NCBI RefSeq assembly: GCF_000744835.1
Contig: NZ_JQMS01000001.1
Coordinates: forward strand, 2,914,001 to 2,978,000
Origin: Flavobacterium sp. 83
Lineage (GTDB): Bacteria > Bacteroidota > Bacteroidia > Flavobacteriales > Flavobacteriaceae
Direction: 5' to 3'
DNA: 64,000 nt
Below, piece after piece: positions 35,964 through 44,001 of this stretch. The position numbers and the translations under genes are program-made. The notes under the pieces are model-generated. The model was not told the origin of the DNA and did not search any database. It saw nothing but the letters and a program-made list of their open reading frames with translations. The number at the start of each line of letters is the position of its first letter. Position 1 is the first letter of the stretch.

Positions 35964-37397
35964 ATGAAAACAAATACAGTAGTAAACTTAGATAATTTTT
36001 CAGGAACAATTTTAATTCCAGTTTTTGAAACCTACTCAAAAAGTATTATTCCCATAGCGTTTAATGGATTAGAAATTGCTTCCAAAGTTTTTTTTGGAAA
36101 AAAAGACACCTACTATTTAGCCGAAAAAAACGACAATACTTATATTTTTATTGGTTTAGGAAAAACGATAGATTATAAATCATTGAAAACAGTTTTTCGA
36201 CGTATTTCATCTAAACAAAAAGATAATTTCAGTTCGAATATAGCTTTAGTTATACCCGAACAAATAACTCAGGATCAGGCTGAAGCTATGATTTCTGGTA
36301 TGCTTTTAGGAACTTATAATTTAGGTCATTTTAAAACAGAGAAAACAGAGCATCCTTTTTTAAATCCTGATTTTACTTTGAATCTGGTTTCTGAAAAAGA
36401 TTATTTGGCTACAGCCAAAAAGGGAATTAAAATAGCCAAAGCACAATTAGCAACTTATACTTTGGTCGATTTACCACCCAATACAATTAACCCAAAATAT
36501 TTGGCGAATTGGGCTAAAGAGACTGGTGAAAAATATGGATTTGATGTAGAGGTCCTTGGTTATGAAGCTTCAAAAATTGCAGGTCTTGGCGCATTTTTGG
36601 CAGTAGGAAAAGGAAGTGAAAATGAGCCTCAATTTATCATTATGAATTACACTCCGGCAACTGAAGTGGAACAGATAAAACATGTTGGATTAGTGGGAAA
36701 AGGAATAACCTTTGATACTGGTGGATTAAACATAAAAACAGCAGGAATGGTTCATATGAAATGTGATATGGCTGGAGGTGGCGCAGTACTAGGAGCCATG
36801 CAACTTATAGCCGATTTGCAATTGCCTGTAAAAGTAACAGCAATTGTTCCTTGTGCTGAAAATTCAGTTGACAGTAAGTCGTTTTTACCTAGTGATGTGA
36901 TTCATAGTTATAGTGGACATTCGATAGAAATCATTGATACGGATGCCGAGGGCCGACTTGTTTTGGCCGATGGATTATCGTATTTGATTAAAAATTTCAA
37001 ACCGGATTATATTGTTGATATCGCCACACTTACCGGAAGCAGCGTTGGTACTTTTGGTTATGAATGTGGTGCTTTGTTTACCAATAATGAGGAAATGGCT
37101 AAGAAATTAAAAGAAAATGGAGATGCAATTGGAGAGCGTTTGTGGCCTTTACCACTTTGGGATGTTTATAAATCAGACATTGAAAGCGATATAGCTGATG
37201 TAAAAAATTATAGCGGAAAACCAGTTGCCGGAGCAATAAGCGCAGCTAAATTTTTAGAATATTTTACCCAAGAGCACAAAGCTTGGGCACATCTTGACGT
37301 TGCAGGCGTAACATTTAATGATGATGAATTTGCTAAAAGCAAACATGCAACTGCTTATGGAGTTCATTTATTAACTAAATTTATTGAAAATTTATAA
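35964..37397 (+). CDS. pepA: M17 leucyl aminopeptidase
   Basis: A 477-residue cytosolic aminopeptidase. The C-terminal catalytic domain has the di-metal site motifs GKGITFDTGGLNIKTAGMVHMKCDMAGGGAV and IIDTDAEGRLVLADGL (D327, E329, R331), plus VDIATLTGSSVGTFG. The N-terminal domain is more divergent, as in the family. M17 enzymes release N-terminal residues and can act on Cys-Gly. The ATP-grasp gene starts 3 bp after its stop, so the two are almost certainly co-transcribed. Confidence 0.92.
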   Translation: MKTNTVVNLDNFSGTILIPVFETYSKSIIPIAFNGLEIASKVFFGKKDTYYLAEKNDNTYIFIGLGKTIDYKSLKTVFRRISSKQKDNFSSNIALVIPEQITQDQAEAMISGMLLGTYNLGHFKTEKTEHPFLNPDFTLNLVSEKDYLATAKKGIKIAKAQLATYTLVDLPPNTINPKYLANWAKETGEKYGFDVEVLGYEASKIAGLGAFLAVGKGSENEPQFIIMNYTPATEVEQIKHVGLVGKGITFDTGGLNIKTAGMVHMKCDMAGGGAVLGAMQLIADLQLPVKVTAIVPCAENSVDSKSFLPSDVIHSYSGHSIEIIDTDAEGRLVLADGLSYLIKNFKPDYIVDIATLTGSSVGTFGYECGALFTNNEEMAKKLKENGDAIGERLWPLPLWDVYKSDIESDIADVKNYSGKPVAGAISAAKFLEYFTQEHKAWAHLDVAGVTFNDDEFAKSKHATAYGVHLLTKFIENL

Positions 37398-37400
37398 CGT

Positions 37401-38615
37401 ATGGAAAACTCTAAAACCTTCCTTTGTATTTCGAATTATTTCAAGGGTGCTGATTTTTTAATCAATTTAAAAAAGTTAGGTAACAAAGTCTATTTAGTTA
37501 CAAGTGAAAAACTGAGAGACAAACCGTGGCCACATCAATATATTGATGAGATTTTTTATATGGAAGGTCAGGATATAGATTGGAATTTAGAGCATTTATT
37601 ATTAGGTGTTGGGAATTTTATGAAGTCTACAAAAATTGATGGCATTGTTGCTCTCGATGATTATGATGTAGAGAAAGCAACTTATCTCCGCGAAAATCTT
37701 CGTATTGATGGTATGGGTCAAACCACAGGACGCTATTTTAGAGATAAACTAGCCATGCGTATGAGAGCAAAGAGTTGTGCCATTCCAATTCCAGCTTTTT
37801 GTTCCCTGTTTAATGATCATGACATCAATACTTTTGCTGATTCGATTCAAGCTCCGTGGGTTTTAAAACCACGTTCCGAAGCTTCAGCAACAGGTATTAT
37901 AAAAGTATATGATAAAGAGAGTTTATGGATTCACATTAATGAAATGGGGAATAATAGATTCAAATATTTATTGGAGCAATTCAAACCTGGTGATGTATAT
38001 CATTGTGATAGTTTGATATCAGATAACAAAGTAATCTTTAGTTTAACTTCAAAATATTTAACTACACCTATGGAAATTTCACAAGGTGGAGGAGTTTTTC
38101 GTTCTGCCAATATTCCGTATGATTCTGAAGATGACAAATCCATTAAAAATATAAATAAGCAGGTTTTGAGTGGCTTTGGACTGAAACATGGTGCTGCTCA
38201 TACTGAATTTATAAAATGTAAGGAAGACGGGAAAATTTATTTTCTCGAAACTTCATCCCGCGTTGGTGGAGCGCATCTTGCAGAAATGGTCGCTCAAGCT
38301 TCAAATATAAATTTATGGAAAGAGTGGGCAGCAATTGAAAACGCATTGGTAAAAGAGACAATATACGCTTTACCAGAAGTAAAAAAAGAATACGCTGGTA
38401 TTGTTTTGACTTTATCTAAATTTCAACATCCTGATTTATCATCGTTTTCAGATCAAGAAGTTTGCTTCAGAGTTCCGCTTGAATATCATGCAGGGTTAAT
38501 TGTAAAATCAGATAAACAGTTACGAATTTTAGAACTATTAGACGATTACGGCAATCGTTTTGTTACTGATTTCACAGCGGTAATAGAACAAAAATCAGTT
38601 TCTAAATTGCATTGA
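37401..38615 (+). CDS. ATP-grasp enzyme of unknown specificity
   Basis: A 404-residue protein with an N-terminal pre-ATP-grasp Rossmann-like region (TFLCISNYFKGADFLINLKKLGNKVYLVTSE), then an ATP-grasp fold with KLAMRMRAKSCAIPIPAF, WVLKPRSEASATGI (nucleotide-binding Lys), LLEQFKPGDVYHCDSLI and the metal-binding stretch FLETSSRVGGAHLAEM. Such enzymes join a carboxylate to an amine or thiol with ATP. The substrate is unknown. Tight linkage to an aminopeptidase suggests a peptide or amino-acid conjugate, an inference only. No signal peptide or membrane segment is present. Confidence 0.82.
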   Translation: MENSKTFLCISNYFKGADFLINLKKLGNKVYLVTSEKLRDKPWPHQYIDEIFYMEGQDIDWNLEHLLLGVGNFMKSTKIDGIVALDDYDVEKATYLRENLRIDGMGQTTGRYFRDKLAMRMRAKSCAIPIPAFCSLFNDHDINTFADSIQAPWVLKPRSEASATGIIKVYDKESLWIHINEMGNNRFKYLLEQFKPGDVYHCDSLISDNKVIFSLTSKYLTTPMEISQGGGVFRSANIPYDSEDDKSIKNINKQVLSGFGLKHGAAHTEFIKCKEDGKIYFLETSSRVGGAHLAEMVAQASNINLWKEWAAIENALVKETIYALPEVKKEYAGIVLTLSKFQHPDLSSFSDQEVCFRVPLEYHAGLIVKSDKQLRILELLDDYGNRFVTDFTAVIEQKSVSKLH

Positions 38616-38670
38616 TTTTTTATTTTTTTTGTAAAAAATAATTTATATTTTATTTCTAAGTTTCAAATTC

Positions 38671-40326
38671 ATGACAAAATATTTTAGCATAATTTTTATT
38701 GCATTTCTTATTTCTAATAACACAAAAGCTCAAGGTCTTCTTGAACATAAAAAAGAAATTTTTACCAGACAAGATTCATTACGAGGTAGTATTACCAAAG
38801 AAAGAGCGTGGTGGGATGTGAAATACTATCACTTAGATGTTAAAATAAATCCTGTCGATAGTACAATTACAGGTTCAAATACGATAAGATATCAAGTTCT
38901 ACAAGAATACAATAGAATGCAAATTGATTTGCAGAATCCAATGGAGATATACAAAGTAATTCAGGACGGTACATCTTTAAAATTTAAAAGAGAAGGAAAT
39001 GCTTTTTTTCTTGAATTGATAGCTCCTCAAAAAACAGGTTCGACAAAAGAACTTATTATTTATTATGGAGGTAAACCTAAGATAGCAGTAAATCCGCCTT
39101 GGGATGGTGGTATAACTTGGAAAAAAGATAGTAACGGGAATCCTTTTATAGCTTCTTCTTGTCAAGGATTAGGTGCCAGCGTTTGGTGGCCCAATAAAGA
39201 TCATATGTATGATGAAGTAGAAAGTATGTTAATTAGTGTGAATGTTCCCAAAGGTTTGACTGATGTTTCTAATGGTCGTTTACAAAGTATAAAACAAATG
39301 AAAGATGGAACTAAAACATTTAATTGGTATGTTTCAAACCCTATCAATAATTATGGTGTAAATATAAATATAGGTGATTATGTTTCTTTTTCAGAAAAAT
39401 ACAAAGGAGAAAAAGGAGATTTAGATTGTTCTTATTATGTTTTGAGGAACAATTTGGACAAGGCAAAAAAACAATTTCAAGACGTTCCGAGAATGCTAAA
39501 AGCTTTTGAGCATTGGTTTGGACCTTATCCATTCTATGAAGACAGTTATAAACTAGTTGAGGCTCCTTATTTAGGGATGGAACATCAAAGTAGTGTTACA
39601 TATGGAAATGGTTTTCAAAACGGATATCGAGGTAGAGATTTAAGTGGTACCGGTTGGGGTTTAAAGTTTGATTTTATTATTATTCATGAATCGGGACACG
39701 AGTGGTTTGCTAATAATATCACTTATAAGGATATTGCTGATATGTGGATTCACGAGAGTTTTACTAATTATTCTGAAAGTCTTTTCCTTGAATATTATTA
39801 TGGTAAGGATGCCGGATATACTTATGTAAGAGGAATTAGAAAAAATATTGAAAATGACAAACCAATTATTGGTCATTATGATGTCAACAATGAAGGTTCA
39901 AGTGATATGTATTATAAAGGGGCAAATATGTTGCACACTTTACGTCAAATTGTCAACGATGATGTAAAATGGAGAACAATTTTAAGGGGTTTGAACAGTG
40001 CTTTTTATCATCAAACGGTTACCACGAAACAAATTGAAAATTACTTAAGCCAACAGGTTGGTATTGATTTAACAACGATTTTTAATCAATATTTAAGAGA
40101 TACCAGAATTCCTACATTAGAATATTTTTTCAAGGCCAACAAACTTGGATATCGTTGGACAAATTGTGTTTCGGGATTTAATATGCCAGTGAAAGTATCT
40201 CTAAACGGTAAAGAAGAATTGCTAAAACCAGAAACGGAATGGAAGAATGTTCAGGCAGATACAGAAAATCCAAAACTTGAAATTGATAAAAACTTTTATG
40301 TAGCCAGTTTTAATATTACAGAATGA
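38671..40326 (+). CDS. Exported M1-family metallopeptidase
   Basis: A 551-residue protein with a signal peptide (1-20, NTKAQG). The zinc site is H339-E340-x2-H343 (HESGHEWFANN), with E362 exactly 19 residues after the second His (WIHESF), as in M1 aminopeptidases. GMEHQS (about 305) stands where M1 enzymes have the GxMEN exopeptidase motif and differs from it, so aminopeptidase specificity is uncertain. It is shorter than PepN (about 870) because the C-terminal HEAT-like domain is absent. It follows the ATP-grasp gene by 55 bp and may share its transcript. Confidence 0.9.
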   Translation: MTKYFSIIFIAFLISNNTKAQGLLEHKKEIFTRQDSLRGSITKERAWWDVKYYHLDVKINPVDSTITGSNTIRYQVLQEYNRMQIDLQNPMEIYKVIQDGTSLKFKREGNAFFLELIAPQKTGSTKELIIYYGGKPKIAVNPPWDGGITWKKDSNGNPFIASSCQGLGASVWWPNKDHMYDEVESMLISVNVPKGLTDVSNGRLQSIKQMKDGTKTFNWYVSNPINNYGVNINIGDYVSFSEKYKGEKGDLDCSYYVLRNNLDKAKKQFQDVPRMLKAFEHWFGPYPFYEDSYKLVEAPYLGMEHQSSVTYGNGFQNGYRGRDLSGTGWGLKFDFIIIHESGHEWFANNITYKDIADMWIHESFTNYSESLFLEYYYGKDAGYTYVRGIRKNIENDKPIIGHYDVNNEGSSDMYYKGANMLHTLRQIVNDDVKWRTILRGLNSAFYHQTVTTKQIENYLSQQVGIDLTTIFNQYLRDTRIPTLEYFFKANKLGYRWTNCVSGFNMPVKVSLNGKEELLKPETEWKNVQADTENPKLEIDKNFYVASFNITE

Positions 40327-40330
40327 ATTT

Positions 40331-40372
40331 AAAAAGGTGTATTTCTAAAACAATGGAAATGCACCTTTTTTT
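40331..40372. terminator. Bidirectional intrinsic terminator
   Basis: AAAAAGGTGTATTTC (40331-40345) pairs with GGAAATGCACCTTTTT (40355-40370) with one wobble, and both strands end in T runs. It separates convergent genes. Confidence 0.75.
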
Positions 40373-41207
40373 ATCTTTTCTTAAACTGAATAGGATTTTC
40401 ACCTACTACTTTCTTAAATATTCGATTAAAATAAGAAAGACTTTCAAAGCCGCATTCGTAGCAGGTTTCAGTTACATTTTTATCACTTTTCAAAAGCCGT
40501 TTTGCTTGTTCTATTCTATATTGATTCAGAAATTCAGTAAACGTCAAGCGTGTCATTTTCTTGAAATAGCGACAAAAAGCAGCTTTAGATAAATGCGTCA
40601 GTTCTCCCATTTCTTCAATGGTTATGTTTCTTTGAAAATTATTTTCAATAAAAGTATAGACAACCTTCAATCGAGTTTGTTCTTTATTGTTATAAAAATC
40701 ATCGAATGGAGCTTCGTACAAATAGGTTATTTCATCTGATATGGCCAACATTTGAAATAAAGATAAGACTTCTACAAATTGTTCAAAGTTGGGTAAATGA
40801 TGAATTTTTTTTAATCGTTTTCCAACAGATTCTTTTGTTATTCCATTAAAACAAATTACCCTTTTTGAATTTTGAAATAATTGATAAATTGAAGCCAGTT
40901 CCGGTGTTGTAATAAAATCATTTTTGAAAAAATCTTGTTTGATTTGTAAAACTACTTTTTCATATTCGGTTTTGATTCCATAATCAAAATTTAAATGCGG
41001 AATATTAGAACCTATAAAAACCAAATCTGAACCTTCAAATTGTCCCACATGATTGCCTATGCGCCTTGTGCCGAGTGGTGCTTCAATAAAAGTTAATTCA
41101 AATTCAGGATGAAAATGCCAATAATAAAAATCATTTAGTTTGGGATTAACTAAAATTCGAAATGAACTTCCTGCTAAACGTTTGATGTCTTCAAAAACAA
41201 TTTTCAT
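40371..41207 (-). CDS. AraC-family transcriptional regulator
   Basis: A 278-residue regulator with an N-terminal cupin sensor domain (YWHFHPEFELTFIEAPLGTRRIGNHVGQFEGSDLVFIGSNIPH) and a C-terminal double helix-turn-helix (about 180-278, RNITIEEMGELTHLSKAAFCRYFKKMTRLTFTEFLNQYRIEQAKRLL and ETCYECGFESLSYFNRIFKKVVG). The cupin probably binds a small sugar-like or aromatic ligand. It is transcribed divergently from the phytanoyl-CoA dioxygenase-like gene across a short intergenic region, and is its likely regulator. Confidence 0.9.
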   Translation of the reverse strand: MKIVFEDIKRLAGSSFRILVNPKLNDFYYWHFHPEFELTFIEAPLGTRRIGNHVGQFEGSDLVFIGSNIPHLNFDYGIKTEYEKVVLQIKQDFFKNDFITTPELASIYQLFQNSKRVICFNGITKESVGKRLKKIHHLPNFEQFVEVLSLFQMLAISDEITYLYEAPFDDFYNNKEQTRLKVVYTFIENNFQRNITIEEMGELTHLSKAAFCRYFKKMTRLTFTEFLNQYRIEQAKRLLKSDKNVTETCYECGFESLSYFNRIFKKVVGENPIQFKKR

Positions 41208-41297
41208 CTGATTGTATCTTTATTATATCATAAATATACTATTTGTTGTTTAAATATAAGAATAAATGTCAATATAGTACAAATTATGGTAAATTCT

Positions 41298-41310
41298 GTT
41301 GAAATTCAAC
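41298..41310 (+). promoter_or_regulatory. Palindrome overlapping the -33 element of the dioxygenase promoter
   Basis: GTTGAA-A-TTCAAC is a perfect 13-bp dyad. It contains the TTG of the -33 element (41299-41301), so a protein bound here would block or replace RNA polymerase contact. Confidence 0.4.
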
Positions 41311-41332
41311 ATGATAAATCCTATTACATTTG
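41299..41332 (+). promoter_or_regulatory. Promoter of the phytanoyl-CoA dioxygenase-like gene
   Basis: TTG at 41299-41301 and TACATTTG at 41325-41332 with 23-bp spacing. The -7 element ends 4 nt before the first possible ATG (41337), so that ATG would lie at or before the transcription start. The next ATG at 41361 is the better start. Confidence 0.65.
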
Positions 41333-41360
41333 AATTATGAAATTTAAAGACTTAATCAAT

Positions 41361-42353
41361 ATGGAAAACAAGAATCAAAACATGGTACCTACAATGACGC
41401 CAACTATGACTACTAATACACATAACGATATCCCAGGAAATCCTTCTGTTGCAAAATCAAGTACCGCAAAATTAAATGATCGTTCTAACGGTAAACCTCT
41501 TCGTTTACTCACGGAAGAACAATGGCAATTTTGGATTGAGAACGGTTATATAATAATAAAAAATGCTATCCCTAAAGAAAATGCTAAAAGATTAGCTGAT
41601 TTCATTTGGGAATTTGAAGAAAAAGACCCCAATAATCCTGAAACTTGGTACACAGCCCCAAGAGCAGAAATGAAAATGAAAGAATTAAATAATAGCGGTA
41701 TGGTTGAATTATATAATCATCAATACCAATGGGATAATCGCCAAATGCAAAAAGTACATGATGCTTTTGCAGATGTATGGGGAACCGAAAAATTATGGGT
41801 TACAATAGATCGAGCAAATCTTAATTTTCCAGTACGACCAGATCATGTATTCAAAGGTTTTATTCATTGGGACTACGATCCGGAAACAAAACCTCAAAAT
41901 GTACAAGGTGTGCTAGCCTTAGTGGATGCGGATGATGAAAATATGGGAGGTTTTCAATGTATTCCAGAATTGTTTCGTACTTATGATACTTGGAAATTAA
42001 CGCAACCTGAGGATAGAAATCGTTTCCAACCAGATACAACAGGTTTTGAAGGACAATTTGTAAAGCCGAAAATGGAAGCAGGTGATTTATTAATTTTTAA
42101 TAGTTCGCAACCACATGGTATTCGACCAAATTTAACAAAAGACAAAATAAGGGTTGCCCAATACATTTCAATGATGCCTGCTGAAGAAGATAATGAAGAG
42201 CTGCGTGATTGGCGAATCAATTCTTGGAAAAACCGAATTGCACCAGAAGGATATGCCTTTCCTGGAGATCCGCGTAATTGGGAACAAACTAAATATGAAA
42301 CAGCTAAACTCAGTGAATTGGGCGAAAAATTATTAGGTTTAACAAAATGGTAA
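41361..42353 (+). CDS. Phytanoyl-CoA dioxygenase-family Fe(II)/2-oxoglutarate enzyme
   Basis: About 330 residues from the ATG at 41361, chosen because the promoter abuts the upstream ATG at 41337. The iron ligands are H169-x-D171 (FIHWDYD) and H252 (SSQPHGIRPN), with an Arg two residues on from the distal His that would bind 2-oxoglutarate. The first 35 residues are low in complexity (VPTMTPTMTTNTH). The family hydroxylates varied lipids and small molecules; the substrate here is unknown. Divergent AraC regulator with a cupin sensor suggests induction by a small molecule. Confidence 0.85.
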   Translation: MENKNQNMVPTMTPTMTTNTHNDIPGNPSVAKSSTAKLNDRSNGKPLRLLTEEQWQFWIENGYIIIKNAIPKENAKRLADFIWEFEEKDPNNPETWYTAPRAEMKMKELNNSGMVELYNHQYQWDNRQMQKVHDAFADVWGTEKLWVTIDRANLNFPVRPDHVFKGFIHWDYDPETKPQNVQGVLALVDADDENMGGFQCIPELFRTYDTWKLTQPEDRNRFQPDTTGFEGQFVKPKMEAGDLLIFNSSQPHGIRPNLTKDKIRVAQYISMMPAEEDNEELRDWRINSWKNRIAPEGYAFPGDPRNWEQTKYETAKLSELGEKLLGLTKW

Positions 42354-42360
42354 TAAAAAA

Positions 42361-42393
42361 AGGCTCGAAAAGTAATTTTTGGGCCTTTTTTTA
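42361..42393 (+). terminator. Likely terminator after the dioxygenase gene
   Basis: AGGCTCGAAAA pairs imperfectly with TTTTTGGGCCT, with a T run after it, directly following the stop codon. Confidence 0.6.
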
Positions 42394-42579
42394 GTCTTTT
42401 GAACATTGATATTTTTTAATACAGCCATTTTTTAAAGCACTTTTCCATTCATCATAAGAACTTTTTACAAATAATTTAATCTCCCACAATATGTAAGATA
42501 TTTATTTCTGGCCGTTTTCAAGTGGTTTATATCCAGATTCGAAGAAGAGACACATGTATCTTTAATAGATATTAATTGT

Positions 42580-42587
42580 TAGTTTTG
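42580..42587 (+). promoter_or_regulatory. -7 element (TAGTTTTG) for the acyltransferase gene
   Basis: TAnnTTTG match 19 nt before the ATG at 42607; no TTG at the usual spacing. Confidence 0.4.
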
Positions 42588-42606
42588 TAAAAAAAGTTAA
42601 TAAGAG

Positions 42607-43158
42607 ATGAAGAAACAATTATATAAATGGATATTTTTTAACCTTATGAATTGGAAAATAGTTGGAACGATAGACGGAAATATAAAAAAATGTGTAATGA
42701 TGGTTATGCCACATACTAGTGCCCATGATTTTTATTTAGGAGTTTTTACCCGAGAAATATTAGGACTAGAGATGAATTGGGTTGGAAAAAAAGAATTATT
42801 TAGTTTTCCTTTCGGCTATTACTTTAAATATATGGGAGGAGAACCTTTGGATAGAACGGGTGGGCTAAATAAAGTAGACTCAATTGCAGCTATTTTTCAA
42901 AGAAAAGAAATTTTCCGTTTAGCAGTTGCTCCAGAAGGAACTCGTAATAAAGTATACGAACTAAAAACAGGATTTTATTATATTGCATTGAAAGCAAATG
43001 TTCCCATAATTCCCGTCGCTTTTGATTTTGGTAAAAAAGAAGTAAACATAGGGAGTCCATTAATTCCGTCAGGAAATTTACAAGCTGATATGTTTATTTT
43101 GAAAAGACATTATATAGGAGTTGAAGGCAAAATTGCTGAAAAAGGATTTAAAGCATAA
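42607..43158 (+). CDS. Lysophospholipid (1-acylglycerol-3-phosphate) acyltransferase family protein
   Basis: A short 183-residue PlsC-type acyltransferase. The catalytic H36-x4-D41 (HTSAHD) is followed by KELFSFPFGYYFKYMGGEPLDRTGG and the acceptor-binding APEGTRNK motif. There is no strong membrane helix; it is smaller than PlsC (about 240 residues). It probably acylates a lyso-lipid at the inner membrane, but the acceptor could be an ornithine- or other amino-lipid as well as lysophosphatidate. It is alone on the strand and ends 55 bp from the convergent XRE gene. Confidence 0.8.
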   Translation: MKKQLYKWIFFNLMNWKIVGTIDGNIKKCVMMVMPHTSAHDFYLGVFTREILGLEMNWVGKKELFSFPFGYYFKYMGGEPLDRTGGLNKVDSIAAIFQRKEIFRLAVAPEGTRNKVYELKTGFYYIALKANVPIIPVAFDFGKKEVNIGSPLIPSGNLQADMFILKRHYIGVEGKIAEKGFKA

Positions 43159-43213
43159 ATTAAATCTCTTTAATAAAAAGAACAAGGTCATTTACTATAA
43201 ATCATTCTAAAAA

Positions 43214-43690
43214 TTAATCTGGAACATAACTTTTAAATGTTCCATTTTTATAAAAAATTACAATTTTATCAATTTCGCCCGAAAAAAATTCTTTTGCAAT
43301 ATTTTGACTTTCCACTTTTTTTGTTTCTATAGTATTTATTGGATTTACGTTTTTTATTTCTGAAAATAAATTTTCAGGAATAATTTCGTTGTTTAATGGA
43401 GTAGGGATATTTTGTTTTACAACTTCTTCAAATACATTTTCTTTTGTATTGATTTGTGCGGTATTTTTAGGAAAAGTTCCTTTTCCATTCAAAATCCAAT
43501 ATAAATCTACATCAGGAAAAACGTCTAAAATTTTAAGGATAAAATCCAGACTTGGTTTATTTCTTCCTGAAAGAAGGTGAGATAAACTCGAACGCTGAAC
43601 GCCAATTTTATCAGCAAAAGATGAAGCATTCAAACCGTAATAATCTAATATAATTTCTAGTCTTTTTATAAAATCGTCTATGTTTACCAT
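43214..43690 (-). CDS. XRE-family helix-turn-helix repressor
   Basis: A 158-residue protein with an N-terminal XRE/Cro helix-turn-helix (about 7-62, RLEIILDYYGLNASSFADKIGVQRSSLSHLLSGRNKPSLDFILKIL) and a polar, poorly conserved C-terminal half ending IVIFYKNGTFKSYVPD. No peptidase or metal-binding domain is seen. It is divergent from the M14 carboxypeptidase gene. Five copies of TTTAC-N4-GTAAA-like palindromes occupy the intergenic region, including its own -7 element and start codon, so I infer autoregulation and repression of the neighbour. Confidence 0.85.
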   Translation of the reverse strand: MVNIDDFIKRLEIILDYYGLNASSFADKIGVQRSSLSHLLSGRNKPSLDFILKILDVFPDVDLYWILNGKGTFPKNTAQINTKENVFEEVVKQNIPTPLNNEIIPENLFSEIKNVNPINTIETKKVESQNIAKEFFSGEIDKIVIFYKNGTFKSYVPD

Positions 43691-43766
43691 TGTAAATTTT
43701 GATTGATACTAATCCGTTTACAAATGTAATTAAATTAAATAGAAGTACCAAAATCACAAGTGTAAA
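43683..43766. promoter_or_regulatory. Operator cluster and promoter on the XRE side (sites 1-3)
   Basis: Site 1 (43683-43696, TTTACCATTGTAAA) covers the XRE start codon. Site 2 (43717-43730, TTTACAAATGTAAT) contains the minus-strand -7 element TACATTTG (43721-43728), whose -33 TTG is at 43749-43751 with 20-bp spacing. Site 3 (43753-43766, ATCACAAGTGTAAA) is a weaker match just upstream of the -33. A repressor bound here would block XRE transcription. Confidence 0.65.
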
Positions 43767-44001
43767 TAATGATTATTTAAGTATTTTAATTAAAATTTAA
43801 GTATAAATAGCAGTTCATAACTTATTGGAAAATAATTATATAGATTATATTTATAATTTTAATCACATTTGTCAATTACTGAGCGTTTAGTTTAGCTCGA
43901 ACTATAAGAAATGTTGTTTACATCATTGAAATAGTTTAAATTTATTTTGTTTACAAATGTAAATACAAAGATGTTTACTTTTGTAAATTAAATAATATAG
44001 T
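43691..44001. other. Divergent intergenic region between XRE and M14 genes
   Basis: This 311-bp gap holds two promoters facing outward and five palindromes listed separately. The central part (43770-43940) is AT-rich with no recognisable gene. Confidence 0.6.
43950..43987. promoter_or_regulatory. Operator cluster and promoter on the M14 side (sites 4-5)
   Basis: Site 4 (43950-43963, TTTACAAATGTAAA) and site 5 (43974-43987, TTTACTTTTGTAAA) are perfect dyads with centres 24 bp apart. Site 5 contains the plus-strand -7 element TACTTTTG (43976-43983), and a TTG just before site 4 (43947-43949) would be a -33 with a slightly long 26-bp spacer. The ATG at 44002 follows 14 bp after site 5. Confidence 0.65.

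Noticed and set aside
40323..40592. An 89-codon plus-strand ORF after the M1 peptidase
   Set aside because: It runs through the bidirectional terminator and is antisense to the AraC gene.
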